Shown here: piece by piece, positions 55,405 to 64,000 of the stretch
Position numbering within the stretch: position 1 is the stretch's first letter
Layout of the letters: each line of letters opens with the position of its first letter
Assembly: GCF_011301715.1 (NCBI RefSeq)
Contig: NZ_CP049870.1
Coordinates: forward strand, 496,001 to 560,000
Direction of reading: 5' to 3'
Origin: Sphingomonas sp. HDW15A
GTDB taxonomy: Bacteria > Pseudomonadota > Alphaproteobacteria > Sphingomonadales > Sphingomonadaceae
Length of the DNA stretch: 64,000 nucleotides
Translations under genes and position numbers: made by a program
The notes under the pieces: model-generated
What the model was told of the DNA's origin: nothing
Seen by the model: the letters and a program-made list of their open reading frames with translations, nothing else
Databases searched by the model: none

Positions 55405-55405
55405 A

Positions 55406-58400
55406 ATGCTAGGTAGGGACAAGGTTCTCAAAGAAGCGCGAAACCGGCTTATCGGGCCGGGCCTAGGGAGCCCCGGGCCAAGCGGCACCCATGACGACGA
55501 GATCATCGAAGGTCGCATGAGCCTGGCATACATGATGGGGATGCTCTTCCCCCGGGCCAAGCGGTCCGCGAATGACCTCGGTGGAGACGAGGCTGAAGCT
55601 GCGTCGGACGAAGATGCAGAGGATCCCCTCAGCATGTCGAATGCCATGCTTCCGTCCGCCATCGGTACGTCATTGTGCATCGCCCGTGGAAGCAGGATCA
55701 GGATACGCGTCGACGCCGCAATCTATTCGCCACTCCCGGTGGAGAAGAGCGCCGGTGGTTCGGATGAAGGTGCGTCGTCAAAGCAGGTCACTGTCGAGGC
55801 GACTCCCAGCGCAGACTCGCAAGCGGGAGATGTCGCTGTCGCGACAACCCCAGTTGAAACTGAAGAGCGCGCTAAGCAAGACAAGCCGATCCAACGATGG
55901 CAGCGTTGCCAACTAGAGCAATCCAATAAAGAGGTAGACACAGCAGGGCTCGAGCCGACCCCGGTTCTCGAAGGGCGCGCGATCCTCGAGGTTCTTTCGA
56001 GGGAACTCCCTAACGGTGACGCCCTCCTGACGGTGAGCGTATCTAACACGGGCGAGGCCCGGAACGCCAAGTCCAGCGAGGAGACTCTTTACCAAGTATC
56101 GATCTTGGCCGAGCCCGTCGAAGGTCGCATTCTCAAGTACCCGTCGGCCAGATACGTGCCACCGACAGACGAAGAGCGTGAACTTCGTGTTATTTATGGC
56201 CAGCAGAGGCCATACGCTGTCGGGCACGGCGTTGCGGCCGATTGGAAGATAGATGATGGTCGATGCGCTTGGGTCAAGACAGAAGCGCTCCCGACTGCAC
56301 ACGTCTGGCGGCCAGACTTCGATAACTTATCGCTAGCGGAGAACGGGTCCCGCCTAGTCTTCCCGGACGAGGAACTTTTCAAAGTCGCGCCCCTGGCTAG
56401 CGGCGAGCTCAGCGGTCCTGAGTTAGTTACGAGGCTTACCGGACTGGTCGACTTCTACGAGAAGTGGATCGAGACCCAGGCCAAGATCTCGATAGACGAG
56501 GAGTTGGCGGACGACGCCGAGAGAATGTTAGGGCGATGCCGCCGCAGCGCGGATCGTATGCGACAAGGCGTCGAGATTCTCCGCGATGAAGATACTGCTC
56601 GGTGCTTCAGGCTAGCCAACCAGGCCATGCTAATGGCCATGTCACACGCGACGCGAGCGTCGGGGCGCGGCCGTCAGGATGGCCTGCAAGGCCCATTTGA
56701 GCTTGGAAAGGCCGACACTGACCCAATCGATTATCTCGCAAACGATGCGAAGTGGCGCCCGTTCCAGCTTGCCTTCTTTCTACTCGTACTCCCGTCGTTA
56801 GCGGGAGACGAGCTGCCCGATCGGGACCTCGTGGACGTCATCTGGTTTGCTACCGGTGGCGGCAAGACTGAGGCATACTTGTTCGTCTCGGCGTTCGAGC
56901 TTTTCCGACGGCGGATCGTCGAGCGGAAAGCCGGCGGTGGGACAGGGGTGATCAATCGCTACACGTACCGGTTCCTGACCGCCGACCAGTTCCAGCGAAC
57001 CGCCGGAATGATCTGCGCAATGGAGATGATCAGGCGAGAGTTAGCTACGAAAGGCGACACGTCCCTCGGTGACGAGGAGTTCTCGATCGGCCTTTTCGTC
57101 GGCGGAGAAGTAAGCCCAAATTCCTTTGCTGGTAGCGAGGACGGGGCCCTCGGCCGGACACAAGAACTATTCGACGCGGCTAACCCTCGTGACGCGAATC
57201 CCTTTCCAATAGAAAGTTGTCCCGCATGCGGCACGTTGCTGGTCCCCGAGAGCAGGAAAACGAAGCCCGACGGTAGCCCTGACGAAGCATATTACGGCTT
57301 CCTGGCCACGGCCAATAGCTTCGTTACTAGGTGCCCCGAGGAAGACTGCGCTTTTCATGGCGGTTTGCCCGTCTACTTCGTCGACGAGCAGTTACTCAGA
57401 GCGCCACCCTCTTTTCTGCTGGGAACAATCGACAAGTTCGCGATGATTCCTTGGAAGGAAAACGGGGGCGCCTTGCTGGGCGTCGGAACCGGCCGATCAC
57501 CCCCGTCGCTAGTTATCCAAGACGAGCTTCACCTGATATCTGGTCCACTCGGCACCTTGGCTGGAATTTACGAGGCCGCGTTCGAAACGCTAATGTCCGC
57601 GGGCGGCACCCTCCCGAAGGTGATTGCCTCGACCGCGACGATAAGGAACGCGTCAGTGCAGTGCCGCAGGATATACGGCCGCCCCTCTGCAGTTTTCCCG
57701 TCGCCCGGCTTGCGAGCCGAAGACTCCTTTTTCTCGAAACTCGATACGGGCAACAAAAACCGTTCTCGGCTCTATGCCGGCGTTATGGCCCAGGGGCTTC
57801 GCGCGACCGTCGCCGCCTCGTGGACAATGGCGACGCTCCTCCAGTCCTCGTACGAGCTCGCGGAAAAGGGCGATCTTACGGAGGACGAGACGGATTCTTA
57901 TTGGACGCTCGTTGCTTACCACAATAGCAAGCGGGAGCTCGGTCGGATCGTCAATGCTACTCGCGACGAGATTCCCACGAGGATGAAAGTCTATGCCTCG
58001 GACGAGCCATTTGAGCGTCCCTCCAATTTCGATGTCCTAGAACTCAAGGCGCATGCTGAGACACCTGTCCCGAGAGCCAGGCAGCTACTGGCTCGACGTC
58101 ATAGTGCGGAACAGCCCGCAATTGACGTGGTGCCTTGCACGAACATCATCTCCGTGGGGGTCGACATCGATCGGCTGGGCCTGATGATGGTCAATGGCCA
58201 ACCTAAGCTCAGCGCGGAATATATCCAGGCAACGAGCCGCGTGGGCCGTGGCAAGGTTCCTGGGCTCGTCGTTGCGGCCTATTCACCGAGCAAGCCGCGG
58301 GACCGATCACACTACGAGGCATTTCGCGATTACCACGAGCGCTTCTACAGCTTCGTGGAGCCTACGAGCGTGACGCCGGGCGCTTTGCCAGCGATTGAGC

Positions 58401-58804
58401 GCGGCCTCCATGCTGCGCTCGTGACCGTGGTTCGGCACGGGGCAGGCTTACGAAAGAATTCAGCCGCGAAACAATTCAATCCGTCACTGCCCAGGGTCGC
58501 GGCGGCGATCGAACGCCTCGAGCAACGACTATTGGATGCCTACAACGGCGAGCAAGAGGCCGAGGAACGCGAGCGCATCTCGAGCAAACTGGCCGAAAAA
58601 GTGGCGGAATGGGCTGGCTGGGCCGAGGCCATCGAAGGGCTCCAGTATTGTTTCGCGAGCCAGCAAAGGCGGCCTCACCTGTTGGTTCGCTATGGAAACA
58701 AGAAAATCGACGGTGCCGGCTGGCACACGCTGCAGTCGATGAGACACGTCGACAAGGAAATCACGCTGGAGGACGTCGGCATTGCCCAAGCCAAGCATTC
58801 GTAG
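55406..58804 (+). CDS. drmA: DISARM-type helicase DrmA
   Basis: The 1,132-residue protein has an unrecognised N-terminal region with a disordered acidic insert. The helicase part shows VDVIWFATGGGKTEAYLFV (Walker A, about residue 484), a zinc-site pair CPACGTLL and CPEEDCAFHGG, LVIQDELHLISGPLGTLAGI (DExH, about 704), ASTATIRNA, and VSVGVDIDRL-like C-terminal motifs ending YIQATSRVGRGKVPGLVVAA with RDRSHYEAFRDYHERFY. DELHLISGPLGT and the YE.FR.YHE.FY segment are typical of DrmA. It overlaps drmB by 23 bases. DrmA is a core subunit of the phage-defence system DISARM. Confidence 0.88.
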   Translation: MLGRDKVLKEARNRLIGPGLGSPGPSGTHDDEIIEGRMSLAYMMGMLFPRAKRSANDLGGDEAEAASDEDAEDPLSMSNAMLPSAIGTSLCIARGSRIRIRVDAAIYSPLPVEKSAGGSDEGASSKQVTVEATPSADSQAGDVAVATTPVETEERAKQDKPIQRWQRCQLEQSNKEVDTAGLEPTPVLEGRAILEVLSRELPNGDALLTVSVSNTGEARNAKSSEETLYQVSILAEPVEGRILKYPSARYVPPTDEERELRVIYGQQRPYAVGHGVAADWKIDDGRCAWVKTEALPTAHVWRPDFDNLSLAENGSRLVFPDEELFKVAPLASGELSGPELVTRLTGLVDFYEKWIETQAKISIDEELADDAERMLGRCRRSADRMRQGVEILRDEDTARCFRLANQAMLMAMSHATRASGRGRQDGLQGPFELGKADTDPIDYLANDAKWRPFQLAFFLLVLPSLAGDELPDRDLVDVIWFATGGGKTEAYLFVSAFELFRRRIVERKAGGGTGVINRYTYRFLTADQFQRTAGMICAMEMIRRELATKGDTSLGDEEFSIGLFVGGEVSPNSFAGSEDGALGRTQELFDAANPRDANPFPIESCPACGTLLVPESRKTKPDGSPDEAYYGFLATANSFVTRCPEEDCAFHGGLPVYFVDEQLLRAPPSFLLGTIDKFAMIPWKENGGALLGVGTGRSPPSLVIQDELHLISGPLGTLAGIYEAAFETLMSAGGTLPKVIASTATIRNASVQCRRIYGRPSAVFPSPGLRAEDSFFSKLDTGNKNRSRLYAGVMAQGLRATVAASWTMATLLQSSYELAEKGDLTEDETDSYWTLVAYHNSKRELGRIVNATRDEIPTRMKVYASDEPFERPSNFDVLELKAHAETPVPRARQLLARRHSAEQPAIDVVPCTNIISVGVDIDRLGLMMVNGQPKLSAEYIQATSRVGRGKVPGLVVAAYSPSKPRDRSHYEAFRDYHERFYSFVEPTSVTPGALPAIERGLHAALVTVVRHGAGLRKNSAAKQFNPSLPRVAAAIERLEQRLLDAYNGEQEAEERERISSKLAEKVAEWAGWAEAIEGLQYCFASQQRRPHLLVRYGNKKIDGAGWHTLQSMRHVDKEITLEDVGIAQAKHS

Positions 58805-60640
58805 CGGCCAGTTGATTAGCCCTTTCGGGGTGGGCTCGCTCTGCGAGATCGACGGCCAATCTTTCTTCGTTCGCGGAACAGGCAGTTGGCCAAGAGGCTA
58901 TAACCTCGAGAAAATCGAGGTTGGCTCGCTTACCAACCGAGTGAGGCCGCGCCAGCTCAAGAAGCCCATGGAATCCGTTGCCATAATGCGTTTCCCGCAT
59001 TGGCACTTCTGCCCCGAGTGCCGGCAAATGACGAGATGGACGCCGGACAAGGACAAAGAGCTGGCCAAGGACGATGGCACGCTGCCGCGACCGACGTGCG
59101 ACGGGCGCAAGTGCAAGAATGCCCGCCTAGTCCCAATGCGATTTGTCGCAGCCTGTGACAACGGGCATTTAGACGAAATCGATTGGTACGGGTGGGCTCA
59201 CCGCGGACACCAGCCCGCGAAACAGGGAACATGCGCCCGGAACACCGCGAGACTCAGCTTCGAAGTCTCTGGAAAGAGCGGTGGCGACTTTTCGAGCATG
59301 TTTATCCGCTGCAGCTGCGGTGCCTCCGGGGACCTAGAGGGGATCGCAGACGGTCCGCTCCCACAAAAATGCCGCGGGTACCAACCTGGAGAGTCTACCG
59401 CGACTTGCATTGATGCTGACAACAAGAGCAGTCCCGGCTCACCTGCGCCGCTTTTCATGGAGCCGAGGGGATCCAGTTCCCTGCACTACGCCTCGGTCAT
59501 TTCAGCGCTCGATATCGACGGAGACGCGCACGTGGATGCGTGGGAAAAGCTGCGCTCCGATGAAATCTATCGCAACCTGGTCCAATCGGCTTCAAACCTC
59601 GTCGAATTCAACAAGGGCGACACCAGCGTCGCGGTGCAGGCGTTTCGTTTAAACGTTGAAGCACGTGGCCAAGAGGTGGGATTGCCTGCTGACGAAGCCA
59701 TTGAGTGTTTTACGGCCGACATCTCCGCTCGAGATGATGAGGGGTCGGAGAATTCGATCGATGAAATTAGCCAACAGGGGATCCTCGACGACGAATTCCC
59801 GGTTCTGGCTAACCCCACGGGTCAGCAGTCGCGCTGGCTGATTGCACGCCCCGCCATGCCGACCTCGCGCTTTAAACTCGACGAGCTCTTCGATCGCTTT
59901 GTAAGGGTCGAGAGGCTCCGCGAAGTGCGGGCGTTCCGAGGCTTTCAACGGCGAAACGTCTCGGAAAAGCATGCGATGATCTCCCCCTCTCTGGGGCGCG
60001 ACCAACCTGACTGGCTCCCGGCCATGATGGTCCTCGGAGAAGGTGTATTTCTCCAGTTCTCAAACGCGGCGATCGAGAAGTGGCGCACAGAGAACAAGAA
60101 GGCGATCGAGGAGTTCACTGATTCCCACCTGGTAAATTCCGAGAAGCTGGGTCTCCCTTCGAGGATGGGCTTCAACGCGAACCCGACCTTCATCATGGTC
60201 CACACTTTTGCGCACTTGCTGCTGAACCAGTTGTCCTTTGACTGCGGTTATTCATCGACCTCGCTCAGGGAACGCATTTATTGCGGCACGGACTCAGAGC
60301 CTTATGCTGGCCTCCTCATTTACACGGCGGACTCGGACGCGGAGGGATCGATGGGGGATTGAGCGAGATGGGCGCCCCGGAGAGATTGGAAGACGTCATC
60401 TACCGGGCAGTGTCCCGGAGCCAATGGTGCTCGGGTGACCCGGTTTGCCGTGAACTCGACGCCCAAGGCATTGACGGGCTTAATCGCGCTGCTTGCCACG
60501 CGTGCTCATTGGTTGCCGAGACGAGTTGCACCTTCTCGAATATTCTTCTCGACCGGGTTCTTGTCTCTGGCGATGGCCGGCAGAACGGTCGAGGCGTAAA
60601 CGAACCAGTTGGCTATTTCAGCCAGGTACTGGAGGTCTAG
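58782..60640 (+). CDS. drmB: DISARM-type DUF1998 protein DrmB, interrupted by a one-base frameshift
   Basis: The corrected protein is 619 residues. It starts MPKPSIRSGQLISPFGVGSL and has several cysteine sites (HFCPECRQMT near residue 76, ACDNGHLDEIDW, IRCSCGASGDLEG). The C-terminal DUF1998 part has FIMVHTFAHLLLNQLS, DCGYSSTSLRERIY and LLIYTADSDAEGSMG. At five G (60353-60357) the frame ends early (stop at 60362). One added base gives GGLSEMGAPERLEDVI and the usual DrmB ending with WCSGDPVCRE and ACHACSLVAETSC. It overlaps drmA and is followed two bases later by the next helicase gene. DrmB is a DISARM core subunit that forms a complex with DrmA. Confidence 0.88.
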
Positions 60641-60642
60641 GA

Positions 60643-61932
60643 ATGCGTTTCCCATCCTATAGCGACTTGGACCGCGAACAGCGCCGCATATACGGGGAGG
60701 CGCCGGGCGACGGCGCCATTCTCGTTGTCGGACCGCCCGGCACTGGCAAGACGGTGATGGCCTTTCATCGCGCGCAGAAGCTCCAGAAGCTGGGGCAGAA
60801 GCCACACGTGATCATGTTCAACAAGGTTTTGGCCAAGTACACCTCGACCCGCTCGAACGTGGCACCAGATGTCGGCGTCAGTACGATGCATTCCTGGGCT
60901 AATAGTTGGTGGCGCGCGGCTACTGGTGCCCGGATACCTAATGTCGCCGATGATCGCTGGACCCACGATTGGAACGAAATCTGTGCGAGGGCCCTCAAAT
61001 CTTGCCACGAGGGCAGAGCAGCAGGGTTGTCTTGGGGTCATCTAATTGTCGACGAAGGCCAGGACTTCCCGCCGCAGATGTACATGGCGCTTGGAATGAT
61101 TCTGAAGCAGCTGGAAGCGACAGGTGTGTCAGCTCAGGTTACGATCTTTGCCGACGACAACCAACGTCTCCAAGCTGATCGCAACAGCCGCATAAAAGAC
61201 ATCCGGAACAACCTGCTAATTTCCGGGACAGCTGAGCGAAACTTCGTCCTGAAAAAGAACTTTCGGAATACTCGGCCAATTGCCGAGTTTGCTCGACATT
61301 TCCAGGTCGGCAATGAAAGCGGGATCTCGGAGTTGCCGGACGCGGATGGTGAGCATCCCGAGGTGATCTTCGCTTTGAACGACCGTGACATCGCCGACTT
61401 CATAACCCGCAAGGCAAGGTTGAATCCGGGAAAGCAAGTCGGGGTCATCGTCTACGGCGGGAAGCGCGAGGTCCAACGGGCCTACAACCAGGTGAAGTCG
61501 CGTCTCGAGGGAGTCCGAAAAGCTCCTCGTTTGCAAATGTACCTCAGCAAGGACAAGAAACATACCGAAGATGCGCTAGATTTTGATAGCGGCAACACGA
61601 TTACGTTCCTGCATTGCCAGTCCGCTAAGGGCCTCGAGTTCGACATCGTGTTCTTCCTTGGAATGGAAGCCATGAGCGTTGATACGTCGGGCTTCCTGAA
61701 TGAGCGAATGGCTCTTTATGTCATGAGCTCTCGCGCTCGCTCAGAACTTTATCTTGTCTTCAAGGATATCGATCCGAGGGCAGGGTTGCCTGCTTCTTCG
61801 AAGCTCCTTCCACGTCCCTCCAGTAAGTTGTGCCGATACGTCGGGCTCGGCTCGCTCGACCAAAACATCGGTGATTTCCAAGACATGATTGAGGCCAACG
61901 ACAATTTCCACGAAATGGAGGCGGCCGAGTGA
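60643..61932 (+). CDS. SF1 UvrD/DUF2075-like helicase of the DISARM-like operon
   Basis: The 429-residue protein has Walker A VVGPPGTGKTVMAFH (about residues 27-41), Walker B LIVDEGQDFPPQMY (about 135), FADDNQRLQ, KKNFRNTRPIAEFA (motif IV region), and a C-terminal ITFLHCQSAKGLEFDIVFFL with VMSSRARSELYLVF. No nuclease domain is evident. GGAGG precedes the ATG, drmB ends two bases before it, and its stop overlaps the GTG start of the next gene. It is not one of the named DISARM subunits, so it may be a system-specific addition or replacement. Confidence 0.8.
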   Translation: MRFPSYSDLDREQRRIYGEAPGDGAILVVGPPGTGKTVMAFHRAQKLQKLGQKPHVIMFNKVLAKYTSTRSNVAPDVGVSTMHSWANSWWRAATGARIPNVADDRWTHDWNEICARALKSCHEGRAAGLSWGHLIVDEGQDFPPQMYMALGMILKQLEATGVSAQVTIFADDNQRLQADRNSRIKDIRNNLLISGTAERNFVLKKNFRNTRPIAEFARHFQVGNESGISELPDADGEHPEVIFALNDRDIADFITRKARLNPGKQVGVIVYGGKREVQRAYNQVKSRLEGVRKAPRLQMYLSKDKKHTEDALDFDSGNTITFLHCQSAKGLEFDIVFFLGMEAMSVDTSGFLNERMALYVMSSRARSELYLVFKDIDPRAGLPASSKLLPRPSSKLCRYVGLGSLDQNIGDFQDMIEANDNFHEMEAAE

Positions 61933-63551
61933 CGGACGAGAAGCGCACGCTCGAGCTGGACTTCGAGGCAAGGGAGAGTGGCGTTAGCACTTCATGGGAG
62001 CTTCTCGTTCCGATGCATCTCGACAATTTCGCACTGGCGTTGGCATCCGGGTACATTGGCGGTTCTTTGAAAAAAGACGCCGCGCAGGACATCCAGTCAT
62101 TGGTCGGCGAAGGCGTCGTCGGGTTCATCGAGATAGTACCCAGTTGGGCACTTACTGAGGGAGAGCCGGGGGACAGGGTCATCGCCGTAATCCAACGAGA
62201 GGGACCTTCGCCAGCGCAAGGCCAGCCAGAGCTCTGCGCGGGGCCGATTAGGATAACCCAAGTCAAACGCGCTTACTTCAAGGATGACGCTTCACTTGCC
62301 AACTTCGTCGCTTCTTACGACGCCTTTCCGGACGTCGCTACGAACTTGGTCGACAAAGAAGTCAAATGGCCTTCCGGCGGAGACGCGGAACGCCCGGATG
62401 GCCTTGATTTTAAGCCCCTCCTGGGAAAAGCCGGGCGAGCGGAACTTGATTTCTTCGGCGGCCTTGGAGCGGGCGTCCTCGCCCTTCTGGCGGGCAGCGA
62501 GCTGGACGATGCGCTTCTCAGTTTCCTGCAAGAACCCGGGCGTGGCGTTGCAGAAAATGCTCGCAATTTGCTGCTTGCGCTCGAGCCGCGCTCCTCCAGT
62601 TTCGACGTTACCATCTGGAGTGTTGCGGTCGAGGCACTACGCAGGCGGTTCGGAAAAAAGGGATTCGATCGCCGTGAGTTTCTGGCGGAGATCGAGGGCA
62701 GCGTGGTTGGCTTCGGCCCGGAGGCTGATGCCTGGCTGAAAGGTTGTCAGAAAGTCGTCGACGCCGAGATCGACATTCCGAGCCTCGCTGATAATGAAAA
62801 GATCGGCCGGAGGGCCGCGCTGGCCGTCATTCTCTTGCACGACCCTTCGAGTTTGGACGAACTCGAGGACAACCTCGAGGCCGGGCCGATGGTCCGGGCG
62901 CTTGTCACCGCGGCGGTGTATGCATTTAATGGACTTTCCCGCGCCGACGAGGGGTTGAAGACCCCTGCGGCCCGGATGGATGCGGCCCTCGAGATTGGTG
63001 AGCAGCTTTTAGCCGGCAATCCGGTGAACGTTGAGGTCGAGACGAGCCGGATTTCAACTGACCTTTCTCGCCATCAACTGGTCAACATCGCCGGCAAGAA
63101 GGCACTTGAGAAGGTTGTCGAGCCGCCTGCATACCTGGTCATGCTCAAGGCAAGGATCCAAGAAGCCGGCTACAAGGTGGGACTCGACGCGGCGTCTGGT
63201 CGGATCGGAATCCGGTCCGGCAAGGCCAACGACGAGCTCATAATAGTGGAGCACTGTCGGCGCTCGACACCTGCAAACCCGATCGTGAACCTAGTTCTCC
63301 CCATTTCGGCCCTGGGGGCCCGGCCGAGCGTGGCCGCGCTCAAGAAGTTAATGTCGACGGCTTGGGAGCACGGTACCGCTGTCGCGCTGCGGGAAGTCGA
63401 GGGCGTAGAAGAAGTGGTAGCCTTGGCAAGCCTGCCACTTGCCACACTTGACCGCGACGAACTGAATTTTCATGTCGAACGCTTGCTCCTGGTTTTCGCC
63501 GACCTGGCTGGAAGGCCGAAAAAAAGCCGACGCGTGAGGAAGGCAGCCTAG
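61929..63551 (+). CDS. Unrecognised 540-residue protein of the DISARM-like operon
   Basis: I recognise no family. The first 110 residues look beta-rich (ELDFEARESGVSTSWELLVP, FIEIVPSWALTEGEPGDRVI). The middle (about 150-370) is helical, with segments such as FFGGLGAGVLALLAGSELDD and FGKKGFDRREFLAEIEGSVV. The C-terminal 150 residues (VMLKARIQEAGYKVGLDAAS, LVLPISALGARPSVAALKKL, ELNFHVERLLLVFADLAGRP) might be a small alpha/beta domain. There is no nuclease, helicase or membrane signature. Start GTG overlaps the preceding stop (GTGA), so it belongs firmly to this operon and is a candidate regulator, adaptor or effector. Confidence 0.8.
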   Translation: MTDEKRTLELDFEARESGVSTSWELLVPMHLDNFALALASGYIGGSLKKDAAQDIQSLVGEGVVGFIEIVPSWALTEGEPGDRVIAVIQREGPSPAQGQPELCAGPIRITQVKRAYFKDDASLANFVASYDAFPDVATNLVDKEVKWPSGGDAERPDGLDFKPLLGKAGRAELDFFGGLGAGVLALLAGSELDDALLSFLQEPGRGVAENARNLLLALEPRSSSFDVTIWSVAVEALRRRFGKKGFDRREFLAEIEGSVVGFGPEADAWLKGCQKVVDAEIDIPSLADNEKIGRRAALAVILLHDPSSLDELEDNLEAGPMVRALVTAAVYAFNGLSRADEGLKTPAARMDAALEIGEQLLAGNPVNVEVETSRISTDLSRHQLVNIAGKKALEKVVEPPAYLVMLKARIQEAGYKVGLDAASGRIGIRSGKANDELIIVEHCRRSTPANPIVNLVLPISALGARPSVAALKKLMSTAWEHGTAVALREVEGVEEVVALASLPLATLDRDELNFHVERLLLVFADLAGRPKKSRRVRKAA

Positions 63552-63575
63552 TGGGGCGGAGCAGAGCGCATCTCC

Positions 63576-64000
63576 GTGGCACGAACTAGCCTTACCCACC
63601 CCCTTGAGATCGCAGCCATCCAGGCTGGCGAAGGGCTCGGCCGCATCGGGCTGACCTTCTGCCCGGGGAAGGTGCAACCGAACGCCGTCTCAGGTTCGTG
63701 GGAGCGGGACTTGAACGTTGATCTCGACGCGGTCGAGGCCTGGGGGGCAGCGGCCGTCGTTACACTGATCGAGCCTGGAGAGATGGCGGCGCTCAAGGTT
63801 GAAGCGCTCGGTGAGCAGGTCGCCAACCGTCACATGACTTGGTTCCACTTACCCATCCCTGACGTCGGCATTCCGGGTGCGCAGTTCGAGTCCAGCTGGG
63901 CTGCCGCTGGGGAAGCCCTCCGCGCGCTTATTCGCAGCGGCTTCGATGTCGTCGTCCATTGCAAAGGCGGCTTGGGGCGCGCGGGAATGATTGGCGGTCG
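63576..64000 (+). CDS. Dual-specificity/tyrosine phosphatase-like protein, cut by the window end
   Basis: From GTG 63576 (preceding in-frame stop at 63549-63551) 141 codons are visible: VARTSLTHPLEIAAIQAGEG, then ERDLNVDLDAVEAWGAAAVV, an acidic general-acid-like loop HLPIPDVGIPGAQFESSW, and VVVHCKGGLGRAGMIGG. The last contains the CX5R active site (HCKGGLGR, about residue 127) of cysteine-dependent phosphatases, close to the CDKN3/dual-specificity group. The gene lies 24 bases after the unknown gene in the DISARM-like operon. GGAG is about 14 bases before the GTG, longer than ideal. The C-terminus and possible fused domains are outside the window. Confidence 0.75.
   Translation, partial: MARTSLTHPLEIAAIQAGEGLGRIGLTFCPGKVQPNAVSGSWERDLNVDLDAVEAWGAAAVVTLIEPGEMAALKVEALGEQVANRHMTWFHLPIPDVGIPGAQFESSWAAAGEALRALIRSGFDVVVHCKGGLGRAGMIGG

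Larger units (their letters stand above)
36246..64000. mobile_element. Left part of a defence island integrated at the tRNA-Val repeat (right end outside the window)
   Basis: From the second tRNA-derived repeat to the window end nearly every gene is of restriction, methylation, helicase or related type, and no core metabolism gene appears. The left end has its own tandem repeat at the position where the small element has one. No integrase is seen, so it is expected beyond 64000 together with a third copy of the tRNA repeat. The boundary at the left is seen; the rest is inference. Confidence 0.65.

Noticed and set aside
60353..60357. Phase variation of drmB through the G tract
   Set aside because: A tract of five G is too short for typical slipped-strand phase variation, and the same defect occurs in unrelated core genes.
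58782..60362. DrmB as a naturally shortened protein ending at 60362
   Set aside because: The next frame continues with the conserved cysteine-rich DrmB ending, so a missing base is the better explanation.
53770..64000. A phospholipase D-type DrmC in the DISARM-like operon
   Set aside because: No HxKxxxxD pair is present in any of the visible proteins; it could only lie beyond the window.
36246..64000. CRISPR array or Cas genes in the defence island
   Set aside because: No regularly spaced repeats of 25-40 bases and no Cas motifs were seen.

Overview
The window looks like a chromosome segment of an alphaproteobacterium of the order Sphingomonadales. This is inferred from GC-rich coding, a GTTC-N7-GTTC LexA box in front of uvrA, and lineage-typical genes (TrcR, CpdR, SapC, DUF1192, a YerC-type TrpR-family protein next to hisG). 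The species cannot be named from the sequence alone.

Positions 1-34,700 are core chromosome. In order they hold: the end of a yerC-hisG unit; several small conserved proteins; a Crp-type regulator; a marR-emrA-emrB efflux operon; a Gly/Tyr-rich exported protein; an acyltransferase; an OmpA-domain protein and an esterase; SOS-regulated uvrA; thpR; a Bax inhibitor-1 family protein; secreted peptidases of families S41, M28 and S9; clpA; a quinone oxidoreductase; trcR; xseB-ispA-coaD; a cyclophilin-queA-tgt operon; an RhlE-type helicase; sapC; an N-formylglutamate amidohydrolase; and cpdR.

At 34,707 a tRNA-Val(GAC) gene marks an integration hotspot. A perfect 52-bp copy of its 3' part recurs at 36,194. 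Between the two copies lies a 1.46-kb element with one HEPN-type gene and no integrase. From 36,246 to the window end runs a second, defence-rich island whose far end is not seen. Each element has a short tandem repeat about 65 bp inside its left end, in different sequences, which suggests two different integrases.

The island carries, in order: (a) an operon of an MmeI-like adenine DNA methyltransferase, an SF2 helicase, a GIY-YIG protein and an EVE-like/Mrr nuclease; (b) a small lipoprotein and two small conserved proteins; (c) a 1,585-residue fusion of a sacsin/Hsp90-like ATPase with an SF2 helicase; (d) a leftward cytosine-C5 methyltransferase, MvaI/BcnI-family endonuclease and HhH-GPD glycosylase; (e) a rightward, tightly packed operon of NERD-helicase, DrmA, DrmB, a second SF1 helicase, an unrecognised 540-residue protein and a CX5R phosphatase cut by the window end. 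Parts d and e together look like a class-2-like DISARM variant fused to a type II restriction-modification unit, with a mismatch glycosylase standing in for Vsr. This is the best candidate for an undescribed arrangement.

Six genes (emrB, the quinone oxidoreductase gene, the essential coaD, the N-formylglutamate amidohydrolase gene, the HhH-GPD gene, drmB) are each broken by a missing single base in a short G/C run. The shared pattern points to sequencing or assembly error rather than six real pseudogenes.
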